This document shows positions 1-13,141 of a stretch of DNA of 64,000 nt, piece after piece; the first letter of the stretch is position 1; every line of letters begins with the position of its first letter. This DNA is from Agrocybe praecox (Eukaryota > Basidiomycota > Agaricomycetes > Agaricales > Agrocybaceae). The stretch covers positions 1,922,001 through 1,986,000 of the forward strand of contig OZ024841.1 in NCBI GenBank assembly GCA_964017145.1, given 5' to 3'. The notes under the pieces were generated by a model that saw nothing but the letters and a program-made list of their open reading frames with translations, made no database searches and was not told the origin of the DNA. The translations under genes were made by a program, and so were the position numbers.

Positions 1-3000
1 AGACGTCTGGCCAGTTATCGCTGATAGGGGACATTTCCAAATGAGAATATAATGAATGCAGGGAACTAGGTTGATGAGATGAGAATATCGGAGGCTTTGG
101 TTGTTGTTGAGTAGAGGAGAGGAGCAAGAAAGACTAAGAGAGCCCCTTGTTGGCGGTGCATGTTCGAGTCGTGCATCATACATGTGTTCTGTCAAACCGA
201 CTCAGGGTCCGATGACGGCCCGCATTACTGCCGAATGGCGTATGCCGACTCAGGGACACCACCACCGTCATCCACTGACCTGAAGGCTGACACTGACGCC
301 CTTTGCGCCCGAAATTCATCTTCTGACCTCGCAAGATTTTCGGCGCCGCAAGAGAGCACACTATATCCGTATGCAATCACCGACCGCATACAAATTTTGA
401 CAAGAAAACCTTTGACATCTATACAGTGTGCGCTAACTTAAGATTCGAGGGAGTACAAGTAAACGCTGGAGTACCTCTCAAGGCAGGCATGTGCTTGACC
501 TCGGTCATCCCCAAAAATTATGACTTTTTCTGAGACAATTTTTCTCCTTTTCTTCTTCCTGGTATCGTTTCAGAAATCAATGCCAAGTTGGACGCTCCGT
601 AGCCGTGCAGCATTTTTCGGCGCATGACAGCCGAAATACATCCTTCGGGAGGAGTCAAATCACGAGCGCTAAAACATCTTTTATTATTTTTTTGGCCCTC
701 TCGCACACTGGGCTTACCCATTCCTAGAAAAAGAATATGCGAAGCTCTCGGTGGCAGTTCCCTTGTAAATACGGGCGCCGACTAGTCGTTCGAAGTATGC
801 AAAAGACGTAATAACCATGGACGTGCCTTCGCGATAACAACAATGTACATTCAATAAACCATCTGGTATGTACTATTCCTCAAAGTGTATCGTATTTTGC
901 GCCTAGATGCTTATACTCTTCCCTTCCTTCTCGGAACCCAGACTGGGAAGTGTCAATGAATCCTCGGCATCTTTTCAGGCTAGAAAGACACCCTATACAC
1001 ACCGTCCAGATTCTTAGTTTTGTGTTGTACATAGCATAGTGGTCTTGCGCACCACGGAATTCCAGGTAATAATTATCTCTTGCCTCATGTAAGTATAAGT
1101 GTGGCGTGTCTATCCCGAGGGGAATTACCTTTTAAGGGAGTCTCGAGAACCGTCGTTATACCTCTTTCCGTTGCGTCCGGCTGGTGTGAACTCGTACATA
1201 ATCTCTCGCATACCTAACAGAAGCATGTCCCATATACATATTCCAAAAAAATACTTCATGATCGGGTACTATGGGTACTACTCGGCGTTAACCGATATGA
1301 GAAAAAGGTTTCGAGAGAAGCATAAAAGCGAGATGAGCAAGCAGGGACTTTTTTCGCTCTCGAGGAGCGAAAAAGAACGGCGAGAGGAAAGGAAATCTCA
1401 AAGTCAGGTATATATTGCTATATTGAAGATGTTAGGCGCGTTAATGAAGATCCGAAGGGAGGCCCAAAAAGGACGACGATCTTCCTTCGGCGCGGACATC
1501 TTATCGCGGAATTTTCGGATTACGGTTTGCCTGTGAACATGTATTTATATGCCGCTGACAATAATTGGGTTACATACTGAAATTGATACAAAATTCATGT
1601 GCGTATTCAGCGAGTGTATCTGCGCTCCATGTAGCAAGAATTCTTGCGGTTAGACTCCTTTGTATTTTTCTTTTAAACAACATCATGCCAAACCCGTCAA
1701 CCAGATAATATCTACGTAGTGAGCTTCCATACTTTTGATCTCTCTTTGCTTCACGTTCCTCAAAACAATAAGATAGCAAGACTATCCCACCGCGAAAAAT
1801 GACGACACTGCATACGCCAGTGGTCGGAGATTAAATTGCCGAGGTTCCGAAGCCTCTCGGGATATCGGCACTTCATTAAGTCCTGTAAAGGCCGCACGCT
1901 TCTGTCCGGCTTCAACCTCTTTGACACTTCCATATTTATTTGGTGACGTACATATGTATCTTACTTAGTCTTCATTGACTTTGCCTCTTCTACTGCGGCC
2001 AACCGCTTATTCTTGACTCAAGAGCTCGTACGCGCAGGAATGGAATATGTCGGATAGTCGGTTGCTTTATAAACTGTCAGCAGAATATTCAACTCATTAC
2101 ATATGACAGAACTGCACGCCCCTAACATCAGGTTAGATACATACCTACGCGCACTTACAAGGATTTTCTCTGCAGATAATGCTTATTCCTTTCCCGCTTA
2201 TTTCGCAAGGTTTGTGAACGGGGTTTTCTCCATTGCATCATTTGCTCATCCGAATATCAAGATCAAGAACTCTCCTTTATTTTGGTTTTAAGTTGTTGGT
2301 TTCACAGAAGTGAGAACCACCAGTGCACAGCCATAGGAAGACTTCACGGAGATAGTTGGCTCGTGTCTCTTTTCTGCATAAGCAGAAAAGATATGTCACT
2401 TGATAGAATGTACCAGTCGTCGTATGATGAAGAGAGGTACACCATCAAAACATACGGAATCCCGACATCTGAGACGCCCGTCTTGGTCGAGAGTTAAGAA
2501 ATGTCAATTTATGACCGACTCCATTCCACTGGGAGGTCGTAATCTGTTCGAAATACAACGACACATCCTCGGAGGTTTTGCGATGAAGCTCATAGATGCA
2601 GGCCAAAGGACACGCACGGTCTCATAAAGTAAGTATCTTTTATTGAGTCTAAGTTCGTCAGCGCTCAAAGATTAGAATAACAGTATTCGCACTGCTTAGC
2701 TAAATGGTAACTATTCTCCCATCATGTACTCCTTGTGTAACAATGTGGAAGAATCTTGGAAGAATCAATAATCTCGAAAGGTGTCGTTTCGTATCGTACT
2801 CAATGCTCAAGGACTTGAGCCTGTATCTCTAAGCATTCAGAGAGCTATTAGCAGTCACGGTGGTATTATAGAGCCCTGATATTGTTGCAATTCTTTATGG
2901 GATCTCCATATTTGTCGTTCCAGCAGCTGTGGGCACCACCTTTCAACACCCCAGTCGTTGAGAGCCCAACGCAGAGTCCCTGTTTAACAGAAAGTAGTTG

Positions 3001-5300
3001 TCTAGGGAAAGACTCAAGGTTTTCAGTAGGTAACTTTCTCATGTGATGGTTGTCCGGAAGGTTTTAACGACGCGTTTGCTCATATAGATTTGTTCCAGAT
3101 TCGCCTGGGTCCCAGGCCAGTGAAGAAGCGTTAAATTTTTCTTTACCTGAATCAGACTTTCAAATATTCAAGTCCACACCGTGGCTGCCCGCGGAACCGT
3201 ACATATTTTGATAGGATTTGTTCGTGACTTTACTTTCAACTCCAGACAGGATTTCGACGAGGAGCGTAGAGACCATAGAGGCTTGCCGCGTGTGTGTGTT
3301 CACAGCCCTTCAGCGCTCAGCTTCAAGCTTCAACCCGGTCTAGATTATTATGGATAGGTTCTATTCGCACGTCAGGGATTCGCGAGATCAACCTCACCAA
3401 GGGCGTATTAAAGGTCAGCCCAGTGCAGTCCGTTAAAATCCAGATGGTCTTGAGTTCCGACAGAGCTCAAGTTTAACATTTCAATCGATGACGAGAGATG
3501 CCACGGATATGTAATTTGGAGTCGACTATACTTGATTGGTGTTTCTTTACGTGTTCGGGCGCATGGAATGAAAGATACGCGTTCCGTTCTTATCCATAGT
3601 CGATTATCATACTTATTTTCCGTAGATTTACCGTTTCGGGGTTATTTCGAAGAAGCTCAACAACGTGCCCGATAGAGGGTCAGATTATGTATACGAAAAC
3701 CAGCTTCGACGCTACTCTTCTGTTGCAGTCTCGCTGCCAATTGTATGCCAAAATTTCAAACATTCTGCTAGTCCTACGGTATTTTTTACAATGTTATTGT
3801 ATGCCCAATACATTGATGGGATATATATATATATACTTGAACCACTGCGATACCAATGATCGCTGTAACGTCGTTATGCTATGCACCAAAGTTTTTTGTA
3901 ATACTTATGGAGACTCGATGCCTCAAACCTTCAGTCATCTGATTTTCTTGAATATTTTGGCCGTAACAGGCGGCAACAGTTTGGCCGAGGAGCCCTTGGC
4001 TCAGTTGTAAAAAAAAACGGCCGTTTAGCTCACGGTTCCTGGGTGCTCGCCGGCATGAATTTCAGCCCGTTTAATATTAACCCTTCCTCGGCGCTTCACT
4101 GTCCAGATAATCAATCTAGTCTTGGCGCTTGTCGGTCCTAAAGTAAACAATCATATCTCCGAGTAGATGCGCTGACTTCCTTTACCCCTAGCGTATAGAT
4201 AGTATCAACGATATATAATATATTCTCGACCATGAGTCTTGGATAGCGAGCCTCTAGCTAATTGAGATATGTCATAATCTACCATTCGCCGCACTAACCG
4301 GTTACTCAAAACATACATCCTCACTCATAACGACGGCCAGTACTTCACGTCGTACGTACCGCCAGTTGTCTAAATAGGTTATGAACGAGAATTGGGGACG
4401 TATCGCAAAAGGACCGAACCGGCACGGATATGCAGACGGCAGACTCTGAGGTTACTATCACGGGTAAGAAAGAGTAGTAATTCCAATAGTAAACCGATCC
4501 TGTAACTAGTCCACAGCTTTGTCTAACGACGACAAAAAAAACTTAAGAATTGATTCGAGGACCTTGACTGCAGATTCCGGAGTTCAAGGAAAGAGAAAAA
4601 AGTGATCCTTCTTGTCTCCATGTGTCACTTTGTGAGGTTGCTTGTCTGCTGGTGCCGCGAGCGTTAGCGAGTCTTGGTTTTAAAATTAGTACGAGGAAGA
4701 AAACGAAAACACATCCGTATGCATATGATGTAGGCTCGAGTTTCACTTTCCGTAGCTACCCAAGGTCGCATGCTACTTAGGAATTGCTTGGTGACTTTTG
4801 TGCATTAGACATACAAAGTAGACAACCAATGGCTTTTGATCGTAGGTAAAGAAGGTTGCTCATAGTAAACTTCTGGCAATCATGTGGGTATTGACCATAG
4901 TACGGCCCTTGGGGCCCACGGAGCCCATGGTAAGCTGAGCGGGCCAGCTCTAGTATCACCACAATAACCTCAGCATTAAGTTTTATTCTACACACCAGGA
5001 ACAGGACAATGTCTGGGGTATTTTGCAGAGCTGGTAAGAATAACATCCGGACACCGAAATCGCATAATACTATACATTTTCATCACGTTTTCGTTGAGAT
5101 AACCGCACCATCGGGCAAGCGCTAGGAATCCAGATCCATAACAGCATCGGATCTCGATCTCCAATTTGTCTTCAATATCCAACTTCGGGGCAGTGAATAC
5201 GTGCTCTCACACACTCAATGGGCAATGGGTACCCTTGCTGATCTAGACACCGCGAAGCTTTCCAATAAATAAACTATCTCAAGTAAGAGTTATGAAGCAC
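1..5300. other. Gene-poor stretch, no supported gene
   Basis: I read both strands and found no open frame that splices into a recognisable protein. The longest open frame (about 145 codons near 1.1-1.5 kb) has no family-like features and no convincing splice partners. There is a short (TA)n run near 3830 and a hairpin at 1350-1374. No long terminal repeats, tRNA-like arms or transposase motifs were seen. It may be decayed transposon DNA or true intergenic sequence; nothing in it decides which. Confidence 0.5.
1350..1374. repeat. Perfect inverted repeat (hairpin), 10-bp arms, 5-bp loop
   Basis: The arms TTTTTCGCTC and GAGCGAAAAA are exact reverse complements around the loop TCGAG. The arms end in T and A tracts. 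It sits in gene-poor DNA and matches no known site I can name. It could be a chance palindrome or a fragment of a small mobile element. Confidence 0.6.
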
Positions 5301-5310
5301 ACAAAAAATA

Positions 5311-5320
5311 CATAAAAGGG
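5311..5320 (+). promoter_or_regulatory. TATA-like box upstream of the Zn2Cys6 gene
   Basis: The sequence CATAAAAGGG lies about 75 bp upstream of the ATG at 5396, a sensible distance for a fungal core promoter. It is assigned by sequence only. Confidence 0.3.
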
Positions 5321-5395
5321 CAAGTAACTCAGCGTCCAAATTCATCATCTCGTCTGAGTCCTGCTTTCAAATCGCTTTCTCCCAGATTAACAGCT

Positions 5396-5768
5396 ATGTC
5401 TTCTTCTCAAAATGCTTCTGCTGAAGAGGTAAATCGGGCACCTCAAGAGTCCAACCAATGAGCGATGGCTAATTATCTTTTCCTCAGCAAAACTATGGCC
5501 AGTATGATGGACCTAGGACCCCGAAAAGAACTCCAATGGCATGCCAATTCTGTCGAGGTACGGCGGTTCAACTGATTGGTAAACAATAATCGCCTAATCG
5601 AATGTGCGTGATAGGTCGAAAACTCAAATGCGATGGAATGCGACCATCTTGCGCAAATTGCCATAAACGTAACTATCCTTGCACATACGCCCCCGTCTCC
5701 GCGTAAGTCACTTATAATGTATTCCTAAAACTAAAGCTCACCACCCAAGCAGCTCGGGATCCAGATGA
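5396..5768 (+). CDS. Very short Zn2Cys6 binuclear-cluster protein
   Basis: Four exons (5396-5428, 5488-5557, 5615-5702, 5753-5768) with GT-AG introns join into a protein of about 68 residues. Its core is a complete fungal Zn2Cys6 cluster with cysteine spacing C-x2-C-x6-C-x6-C-x2-C-x6-C and basic residues between the second and third cysteines (RGRKLKC). Such clusters bind two zinc ions and contact DNA in Gal4-type transcription factors. The protein stops right after the cluster, so it lacks the linker, dimerisation coil and regulatory domain of normal factors (usually over 400 residues). My recollection is that similar short proteins occur in other mushrooms, so it may be a genuine mini-factor or DNA-binding competitor. 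Alternatively, a missed splice could extend it past 5768. Confidence 0.75.
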
Positions 5769-6570
5769 CCGACCAGTGCATTAAATTATAGTCTCCTTTA
5801 ATTATTGTGCAGGCCACTTTAGAACTGTAAATAGATTTTTTGTAATATAAACGGATAATTGGAACTCGTCACTACTCACTTTGACAGGACTTGTACTCTG
5901 ATTCATTTTGCAACCAAGGGTCAGCGAACTGTATGAATTTTACAGGAAAAACGTGGTTGTATCGTGGCCCTCCATTGACTTCATGTTGTTAGAGTCTAAA
6001 TTGTATAGTCTCCCATGTCATAGACCCCCATGGATATGTTTCGTCGCGCTTGAAGGATGATACAATTGGTGGCAGGAACAAGAATACGACCGAAGATGAT
6101 GGATCCAACACATGAGCCGCGAACCTGGACGCTGTGATTACGGATCTCCAAAAACCTCCTGATAGTTATACACAGCCAGGAGCATACGAGAAATATGGGC
6201 GAGAAATGAAACTCACTGGCATTTGAGTATCCCCCGATGTGTCGCACATGCGCCCAGAACATACTAGGAGGTGTCAGTGAGCACTGGGTTATCTGAAGTT
6301 GTAAACGCGCCGGCCAAGAAACTAAAGCCATATTTGGTAAGCTTTGGCTGGGTATGTCGTAGTTTTCTCGTAGAAATGTGAGTAAATGAACAATATTTTG
6401 AAAGTAGAGCGCAGGTCTCTAACTCGCTGCTATGAATCCGTCAACGCGTCGGAGTCTAAGTCTACAATTATCCCGAGTGCCTCGTAAATTCCCACGACCA
6501 TTAATCACAATGGGAATCTGTGAATCGCTGCATTCCAATTTCTGTTGCTACCTCCTCTTCGTCAATTTTA
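5769..6570. other. Intergenic, nothing firm
   Basis: No gene is supported here. A minus-strand open frame at 5996-6331 looked faintly like part of an isoprenylcysteine methyltransferase but could not be extended, so it was rejected. The promoter of the dioxygenase gene starting at 6571 should lie at the right end. Confidence 0.4.
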
Positions 6571-7830
6571 ATGGAAAAAGTCGACGGAAATATACTAAAG
6601 CCTATAGTAGGTTTAGAAAACTCCTTCTACGTCCCAAATTTTATCACGGTGAGCATTCTTCTAGATTACAGAATCGCGATTCCTATGTCTCTTCCTTGAT
6701 ATTCATTAACCTGACAGGCGCATGAAGAAGAGTATATCATACGCAAGGTAGGTAACGGGAATAGTATATGGAGAAGCCACAAGAATGATCCATTAACTTT
6801 ATCACCGTCGGCAGATTCAAGAATCGGCCCAACCCCAATGGAAAGAGCTTGGTAATCGACGGTTTGTCCCCTCCTTTTCAATCATGTTGACGACCTTTGA
6901 ATTTTTCCTCAAATTCTCTTACGCAAAGGTTGCAGATATGGGGTCTGTCATAATTATCTCGTAGCTTTTGGTGTTCATAATCGGCACATTTCAGGCGGAG
7001 ATATGACGGCCAAAGGCATTCTTATTCCCCAACCATTACCTTCTTTTATCAACAAATTGTAGGTTTATGCTCGCTGAAGCGTTTTATGGCTTATATATTC
7101 TACTTCCTCAGTCCCGACGTCATTTCTCGCATGAAGGCGACCGGAGTCTTTGACTCTTCACCTCATAAAGGACCCAACCATGTAATTATGAATGAGGTAA
7201 GATCCCCAGCTGCTCGTCCTCTAAAACTATTGTGGAGCTAACACCCATTTCAATTGCAAGTATCTACCAGGACAGGGCATTATGGTTCGATGAAATAAAA
7301 TATCCAACAGACATTCATCATCATCCTAACCTTCACTCTAGCCACACGAAGACGGCCCTCGGTACTATCCTGTTGTTGCCACCCTATCTTTAGGCTCTCA
7401 TGCAGTCTTTCACTACTATCGGTATGAAGGAGAAGACGAGGTCCGCGACGACACGGCCGCTGCTCGCGGAAATGGCAAGGCGATTGATATGACACCAATA
7501 TCATCAGTTTTACTGGAGCCTCGAAGCCTTATTATTTCCTCGGGTACGATTTATACCTCTCATCTCCATGGGTGAATTTCTCTTGTGCATCGGAGTTGAA
7601 GCCTTGGCTCTGATTTACTCTCCATTGACAGTATTGAAGAAATTCAGGAAGATATCATCTCATCTGATATGTTATCAGGCACAGCCATCTCCAACTTTTC
7701 TCTCCTAGAGGACGACCGCCTAAAACGATCCATTCTGGAAGGAGTTCCACTCAAGCGAAGTATTCGCTACAGCTTGACCTGTCGAGATGTCCTCAGAGTT
7801 TCTTCAAAGCTTAATTTCAATCTACGCTGA
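6571..7830 (+). CDS. ALKBH6-like Fe(II)/2-oxoglutarate dioxygenase
   Basis: Nine exons (6571-6648, 6718-6747, 6815-6861, 6929-6942, 6995-7058, 7112-7196, 7261-7284, 7342-7571, 7632-7830) join in frame into 256 residues, close to the roughly 240 of animal ALKBH6. The AlkB jelly-roll motifs are present: PHEDGP gives the first iron ligands (His116 and Asp118), the third is a histidine near residue 190 (LHG), and the arginine-rich stretch SIRYSLTCR binds 2-oxoglutarate in this family. The N-terminus (YVPNFI) and the segment LPSF-NKFPDVISRMKATGVF also match ALKBH6. Family members are nuclear or cytosolic and have been linked to nucleic-acid binding and alkylation repair, but the physiological substrate is unsettled. 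Exon 4 is only 14 nt. The start is the first ATG in the conserved frame. Confidence 0.9.
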
Positions 7831-8388
7831 AAAGATTCAGGTAGGCAGCTTGTGTAAAATGAAATCACGACATGTTCTCTCAGAAAATCCAGATTCATGC
7901 AGTCTGAAGGGTGCTCGGTGATATTGCTTCAATATACTGACGTACTACCATCATTACCGCCGGAATGTCCATAAACTATCTTATCCTTTTCTTGTTTACA
8001 TTCTCGCCATAGCCTCTCAGCCAAGAGCCCATTTAGGTCCATTAAGCTGAGAATCAAATGAAATGCTAATGTAACCTAATCAATGAATCGGCATATGTAT
8101 CTACTAAGTCCTCAATTAATCAAGCATGATCACCGTTCATATCACCTAGCCTCACTCAGTACTTCTCTAAAGTTTTGAATGGCGACATGACAGAACTGTA
8201 AAATAACTAACAATCAAGAGAGTGCCATTATATCAAGAGTACATGCATATATGAGTCAAATTGGTAAGCAGCCAGATACTTTAACGATTCATTTATTAAG
8301 CGTCCTCCTCAAGCCCAAAGGTGGTGTTGAAGAACATCAACCCAAAACGAACGGATGTAAAGACTTTGATGCAAACCAAGCGTCATGG
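7831..8388. other. Intergenic gap between convergent genes
   Basis: About 560 bp between the 3' ends of the ALKBH6-like gene (+) and CHO2 (-). It is A+T-rich and should hold both transcript ends. No further gene seen. Confidence 0.5.
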
Positions 8389-11300
8389 TTAGGCACCTGG
8401 GGACAGAATTTCTTTGGAGACCAATATTCGATTGGCTAGAGTAGTTAAATTTGCATCAGCAACGATCACTTCGAACGCATAGTCAACATCGAAAATTTGC
8501 TTGATAGCTGAACATATTCGTTTCGCTTGTCGCTCCGACCAGAAGCTAAAATCGTCTGGTTCACGATCATCCTGTTGAGCCGTACCACCGGCTGGATCCG
8601 ACGAAAGCTCTGATTCGAGAGTCGGCGCCGCGTCGTCCGTTGAGAGCTCCTTGGGTATCTTGCACGACAGTGGTATAAGACTTGGGTCACTGTCCAAGCA
8701 GAGAGGAACGATGTGCTTGAGTGATTCCCGTACAGTCGTGAAATTAACATCTGTGGGCTTGTCAACTGAAATACATTAGAAATGTGTCAATTAGTAAGAT
8801 TAGATGTCTATAAATGTAAAAAGAACGTACCGTAAATTTCAAGTGGGCCGTCCATGTTCATGACATTATACTTCCCATCATGGTGATAGCGAACCTAAGT
8901 AATTAGATAATTAATCCGCTCTGCAGCCACATACTTAATTCAAGAGCTATTTACCTCATAACGGCCTACCAACCAAGGCAGGGTATTTCCCTTGAACGTT
9001 ATCGTGCCCTTTTCAGCATCACGTTGAGGGTTAGGTGCTCGCTCATAGCCGAGGGGAACATTTCCATCCCATTCCTCGTCATGAACGGGGAGCCACATAC
9101 CCATAGACGAGGTTTTTGTTACCTGTCTCGACTTGTTCGCACCAACCTAGTAAGGCATGCTAATTTTAGGAAGAGCATTACACAAATTGAATCCAACCCG
9201 ACTTACGCGGTACAAACCAATCCAGTCTTTGCGGGAATGTTTATGTGGTGCTTGCCAGTTAATGGTGATAGGTTCGCCTAAGTAGAATAATTTTTTCCCA
9301 GTAGTGGAGCTGGGAGTAATCGATATCTTGTACTTGGAGGTATCGTAGGACGATATATCATTGGCAACGCGCCTGAATTGAATTTTTTCTTTGAATGGAA
9401 TGTCGAAAAACGCGAGCATTTAACTCACGTGATAACTAATTTCTCCCTGGATTGACTAAGGAGAATTTTGGTTTCTTGAACGACTTCTGAAATCCGTGGG
9501 GCAGCTAAAAATATGATGGTTACCGGTTATTACCCAGAAAATGACTTCCGACTGGAAACACTCACATCGAGCTAAAAATTCTTCGACCGCGTCCGCCGTT
9601 TCTTCGTATACCTTGTCAAATGTTCCTATGACTTCACGAGCGACTCGTTTCAATTCAGGAGCATGTTTTCCAGCGTGAGACTCGAGAATTTTAGCGTTTT
9701 TCGTAGCAACAGTTTTCATGACTTTAACAAAGCCTGCATCTTTGCGCAGCGAGTCTCCATAGAGTTTCCGCATGTGAGGGCTGTAGTAATTATAATTAGC
9801 ATGTAATCCAATGATCCGACAGAAAATGACGCACTGCTCGACAGTACTAAGGAACCACCAATTGGCGAGATGTCGAACTACGGCGAGTGCAAGGACATAT
9901 TTACTTCCACTAATGGATGCAAGTCCAAAGTACCCCGCACCGCCCATAGCTTCAGGGTTGTTCAGGTACCTTAAAAGAGGGGTTACTCAGGGAGGTTCGA
10001 ATCAGTTACAAAGTAACGGACTTACCGGTATATTCCCGTATATTCGAGGTGAGCGGGGAAGTCTTCCATAAAGAAGTCGCCAAAAAACCAGCCTGGAAGG
10101 GAAAAATCAAATTCAGAAATCAACTCTGCGAACCTGTTAAGCGACTCACCGAATAGCCCCAAAACTTCATACGATTCTATTGTCGCCCAGACGTGAAGAG
10201 CAATAAGAATCTATGACATTGAATAAGAAATCAATTGTAAATCAAAGGAGAATTCTAGAACACACAGCCCCTAATGTGTGTCGCAAAAGTTCATTGCCGA
10301 CTGTCCAGTCGTTAGGAACAGAATAGGCTTTCCACGCAACTCCGAGGCAAGAAACTATCCGGTGAGAATAGCAAATCAATTCTCGAATCAATCAACTTAT
10401 GCAAAACATGTTTGTACTCACCGTAGGTCATGCACATGCTCAAGTTATAGATTGATTTCCAATTTGAAAATGCTTCGATAATCGCACTTTGCCCTCCATC
10501 TTTTTGTGCATAATCATAAACATAGTTCTTGAGATAATGTCTGACAAGGAACTTGTTTTCACTCTGAGCACGCAGAAGTAAGCCAAGACCAAAGTAATGA
10601 ACGAGACACCACGTCAACGCATGTAGGAAGTGCACAACAAGCTGACTTTTCGCCGATAATGTGGGGCAAAATACGAAAGCCAGACCATACGTGATAATTA
10701 AGGCCAACATAACATCTGTCGATCTATAACAATTCGCGAAAAAAAAAAACCTTTGATTAACCGAAGAATTTGCCATAAAACAGGGATTTACCTCAAAAGA
10801 TCAATATTGCGTAAAACGACAACATCGCGCCTAAAATACTTGTTGAGTAAATCATGTTGCGACAGGACTTTTCGCCTTTGCACGAAATTCTGGTCGAGGT
10901 TCCTTGAACTGCTACCATTGAGGATACTTTGTTCGGAATCTCCGTTCGAAGACAATGTGCTATCGAGAGATAAATTTGGGTGATGCCGAGCAATCATAGG
11001 CGCTTTGGTTTTTCCAGAGAAGTTTCGTAGTTTTTCCGTAGAAATCTCTTCCTCGACTTCTGTCTCTAGCTCCGTTTCCGTGGCCGTTTCACCTTCAGTA
11101 ACAGAAGGGGTTGGAACACAGGAACCAGCTTGCGAAGTTGACGCATCGTTGCGGGATGACACAAGGTTAGCATCATCAGAAAGGCCGGATTTAAGCTGAG
11201 AGATGGAGTGGGGAAGTGGTGTACGTTTGGCGATAGCTTTTCGTTGGCCGTATAACCGCTCGATATCTAACACATCGGTGTTGTTTTAGCTCTATTTCTG

Positions 11301-12576
11301 CCATGTTTTGAGACATTTTTACTTACGAGGGTTCTCGAAAAGGACTAAGAAAGCGAATTGGGCAGCGTGCCCTGCCAAACTGACAAAGAGAACTGCGTAG
11401 CTTCCGGAAATGAGGGACAATCCATAGTACCCGGCATAACCTATTATTCGATGATTTAAATAGAAACGATCAGCGTCGGTGACTTCGAAGCACCATAAGC
11501 ACAATATGCGTACCAACGGAGTACATGGGATGGGGTGCCAACTCGAAGACACCATCAAAGACTAAAGCTCCTCGTTGAAAAAAACAATCACCCCAATACC
11601 ATCCATAATCCTTGACCACGTTGTGGGCTTCGGTTTTGACCCAAAGGTTGAACGCGATTAGAGCAAACCCACCGATCCACCTGTCGATATGAGTTATGCG
11701 AGCCGACGAAGTAGCGAAATTGAAATAATTACCTCATAATGTGCACGGCCATTGATAAATCCTCTGGTACCCGGAAGCAAGAAAACGCGAACATGCAGTA
11801 TGACAAAAAATCACTACATAACATAAGAATGTGAGAAGGGGGTACAAATCTTTTTTTTGAAAAAATAGATAAATAACGTACTTCACAAGAATCACATCGA
11901 CAGCTTGACGAAACAAGAGCCACGTATTGTATTCCAAAGGGAGCTCCTTCATAACCACAAATGTAAGAATAAAAGCACACTTTATAGACGATATTCCACT
12001 TACATCAAAAGAGTAGTCCTTTCCCATTTTATCTACTAGTTGTTTGCGGATCCAATTTCGGACCTTGGGGCGCCTTTCCTTATCGAGCCATCCCAACCTC
12101 TGAACCTCTCTTTCGATCCATTTCTTTTTGCTCTGTTTTGTGAGAACCCAGCCTAGACCGCCGTCGTATGCAGCGCGCCAAAAAGCAAAGTAGAAGAAAA
12201 AGAAGATTTGGGCAGCTTTACGCGAGAGGTAGAAATAGAGCACAATTTGAAGGCCCAGTAAGCCTAAGTTTAGTAAGTCAAGATGACTCTTGGTATATCC
12301 AGGATGGAAGAGAGTCGTTAGGACGTCATGCGTTGTTGGCACGCGGAATACTAATATGTGGTGGGACATTAGCACTCATGGGGACGCAGAATGTGGGGCA
12401 CACGACCACGAACCTACTCCTCCTGGAGTTTTGCCCCAGACAACCTCCTCTTTCTGGGATTTGTCATGGTCACTATTCGCACCTGATGACTCGGCAACTG
12501 TTGCTCGTAGGGATGAGGATGAGGACGATGCGTCAACGGTCTTGCGCTGGCGCAGAACCCCTTCAGACAAGGACAT
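8389..12576 (-). CDS. CHO2: Phosphatidylethanolamine N-methyltransferase (CHO2 type)
   Basis: Eighteen exons splice in frame into 1051 residues, in the size range of fungal Cho2. Exon borders from the start are 12576-12414, 12350-12004, 11946-11882, 11813-11733, 11680-11514, 11440-11327, 11266-10792, 10723-10422, 10354-10266, 10210-10150, 10092-10026, 9969-9835, 9780-9566, 9504-9429, 9372-9207, 9146-8955, 8894-8831 and 8765-8389. Cho2 is an ER membrane enzyme that uses S-adenosylmethionine for the first methylation of phosphatidylethanolamine on the route to phosphatidylcholine. Diagnostic segments include [41 protein letters not shown] and [14 protein letters not shown]. The protein has two membrane-embedded methyltransferase-like halves; the second (exons 8-12) repeats the fold. 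A low-complexity Ser/Thr/Glu-rich loop in exon 7 separates them, and a soluble C-terminal region follows. The start MSLSEG was preferred over an in-frame upstream ATG at 12702 because family members begin similarly. Confidence 0.95.
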
Positions 12577-13006
12577 CGTTGTACTGGGCGTAAAGAAAGG
12601 AGAGACGTGGCTTCTATAACACCTTTCAACGTGCTCGGTTAAACTATACGAAATTCTGGAATTAATGTTGCGCGGCGGACCCTGACTTTTTTCTTTTGGC
12701 AAATATTAGCGCGAATAACACGCGATTTTGCACCGGATTTGCCCTGGGCAAGCTGTTGGCAAACAAGGACAAGTAGCATTTCGGTCCGATAGTAGAACGT
12801 TTTCCAGCGTTTTCCCTGCGACGAATATTGAGGGGACAATATGGTTAAAATTTGACATGATATACACACTAGAACAAAGGTGGTTCGATACGACTATTCG
12901 AAACGTTTTATTTTTGAACAGATAGTCCCACTGTCGTGTCGATCTCATGGAAACTTCCTTATCGTTGTCTTATCGGTCCATTAAATTGCCGGCCCTAAAC
13001 TAAATC

Positions 13007-13015
13007 TATATAAAG
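13007..13015 (+). promoter_or_regulatory. TATA box (TATATAAAG)
   Basis: A strong TATA sequence in the region between CHO2 (-) and a doubtful plus-strand gene at 13142. It lies about 130 bp upstream of that ATG and supports some transcription to the right. Confidence 0.4.
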
Positions 13016-13141
13016 ATCATTTTCGTCTTTTACATCACACCTGTCAGATTCCATTTTTGATTCCCTTCACATATATATTTTCAGCGCCTAATTTCTTCCT
13101 CTGTTCACGGATATATGTTTTTTTTCTTGCACTCCGACAAT

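Noticed and set aside
1099..1536. 145-codon open frame on the plus strand
   Set aside because: No domain, no upstream signals, odd composition and no splice partners; length alone is compatible with chance.
5996..6331. Minus-strand frame faintly like an isoprenylcysteine methyltransferase (SWPARLQLQITQCSLTPPS start)
   Set aside because: It cannot be extended into the conserved GPYxxVRHPxY core in any frame with plausible splicing, so the likeness is too weak to annotate.
9990..10012. TTCGAATC resembling a tRNA T-loop
   Set aside because: No matching acceptor, D or anticodon stems around it; it lies inside a CHO2 intron.
12168..12619. Plus-strand frames of 109-141 codons overlapping the start of CHO2
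   Set aside because: They are antisense shadows of conserved CHO2 exons 1-2.
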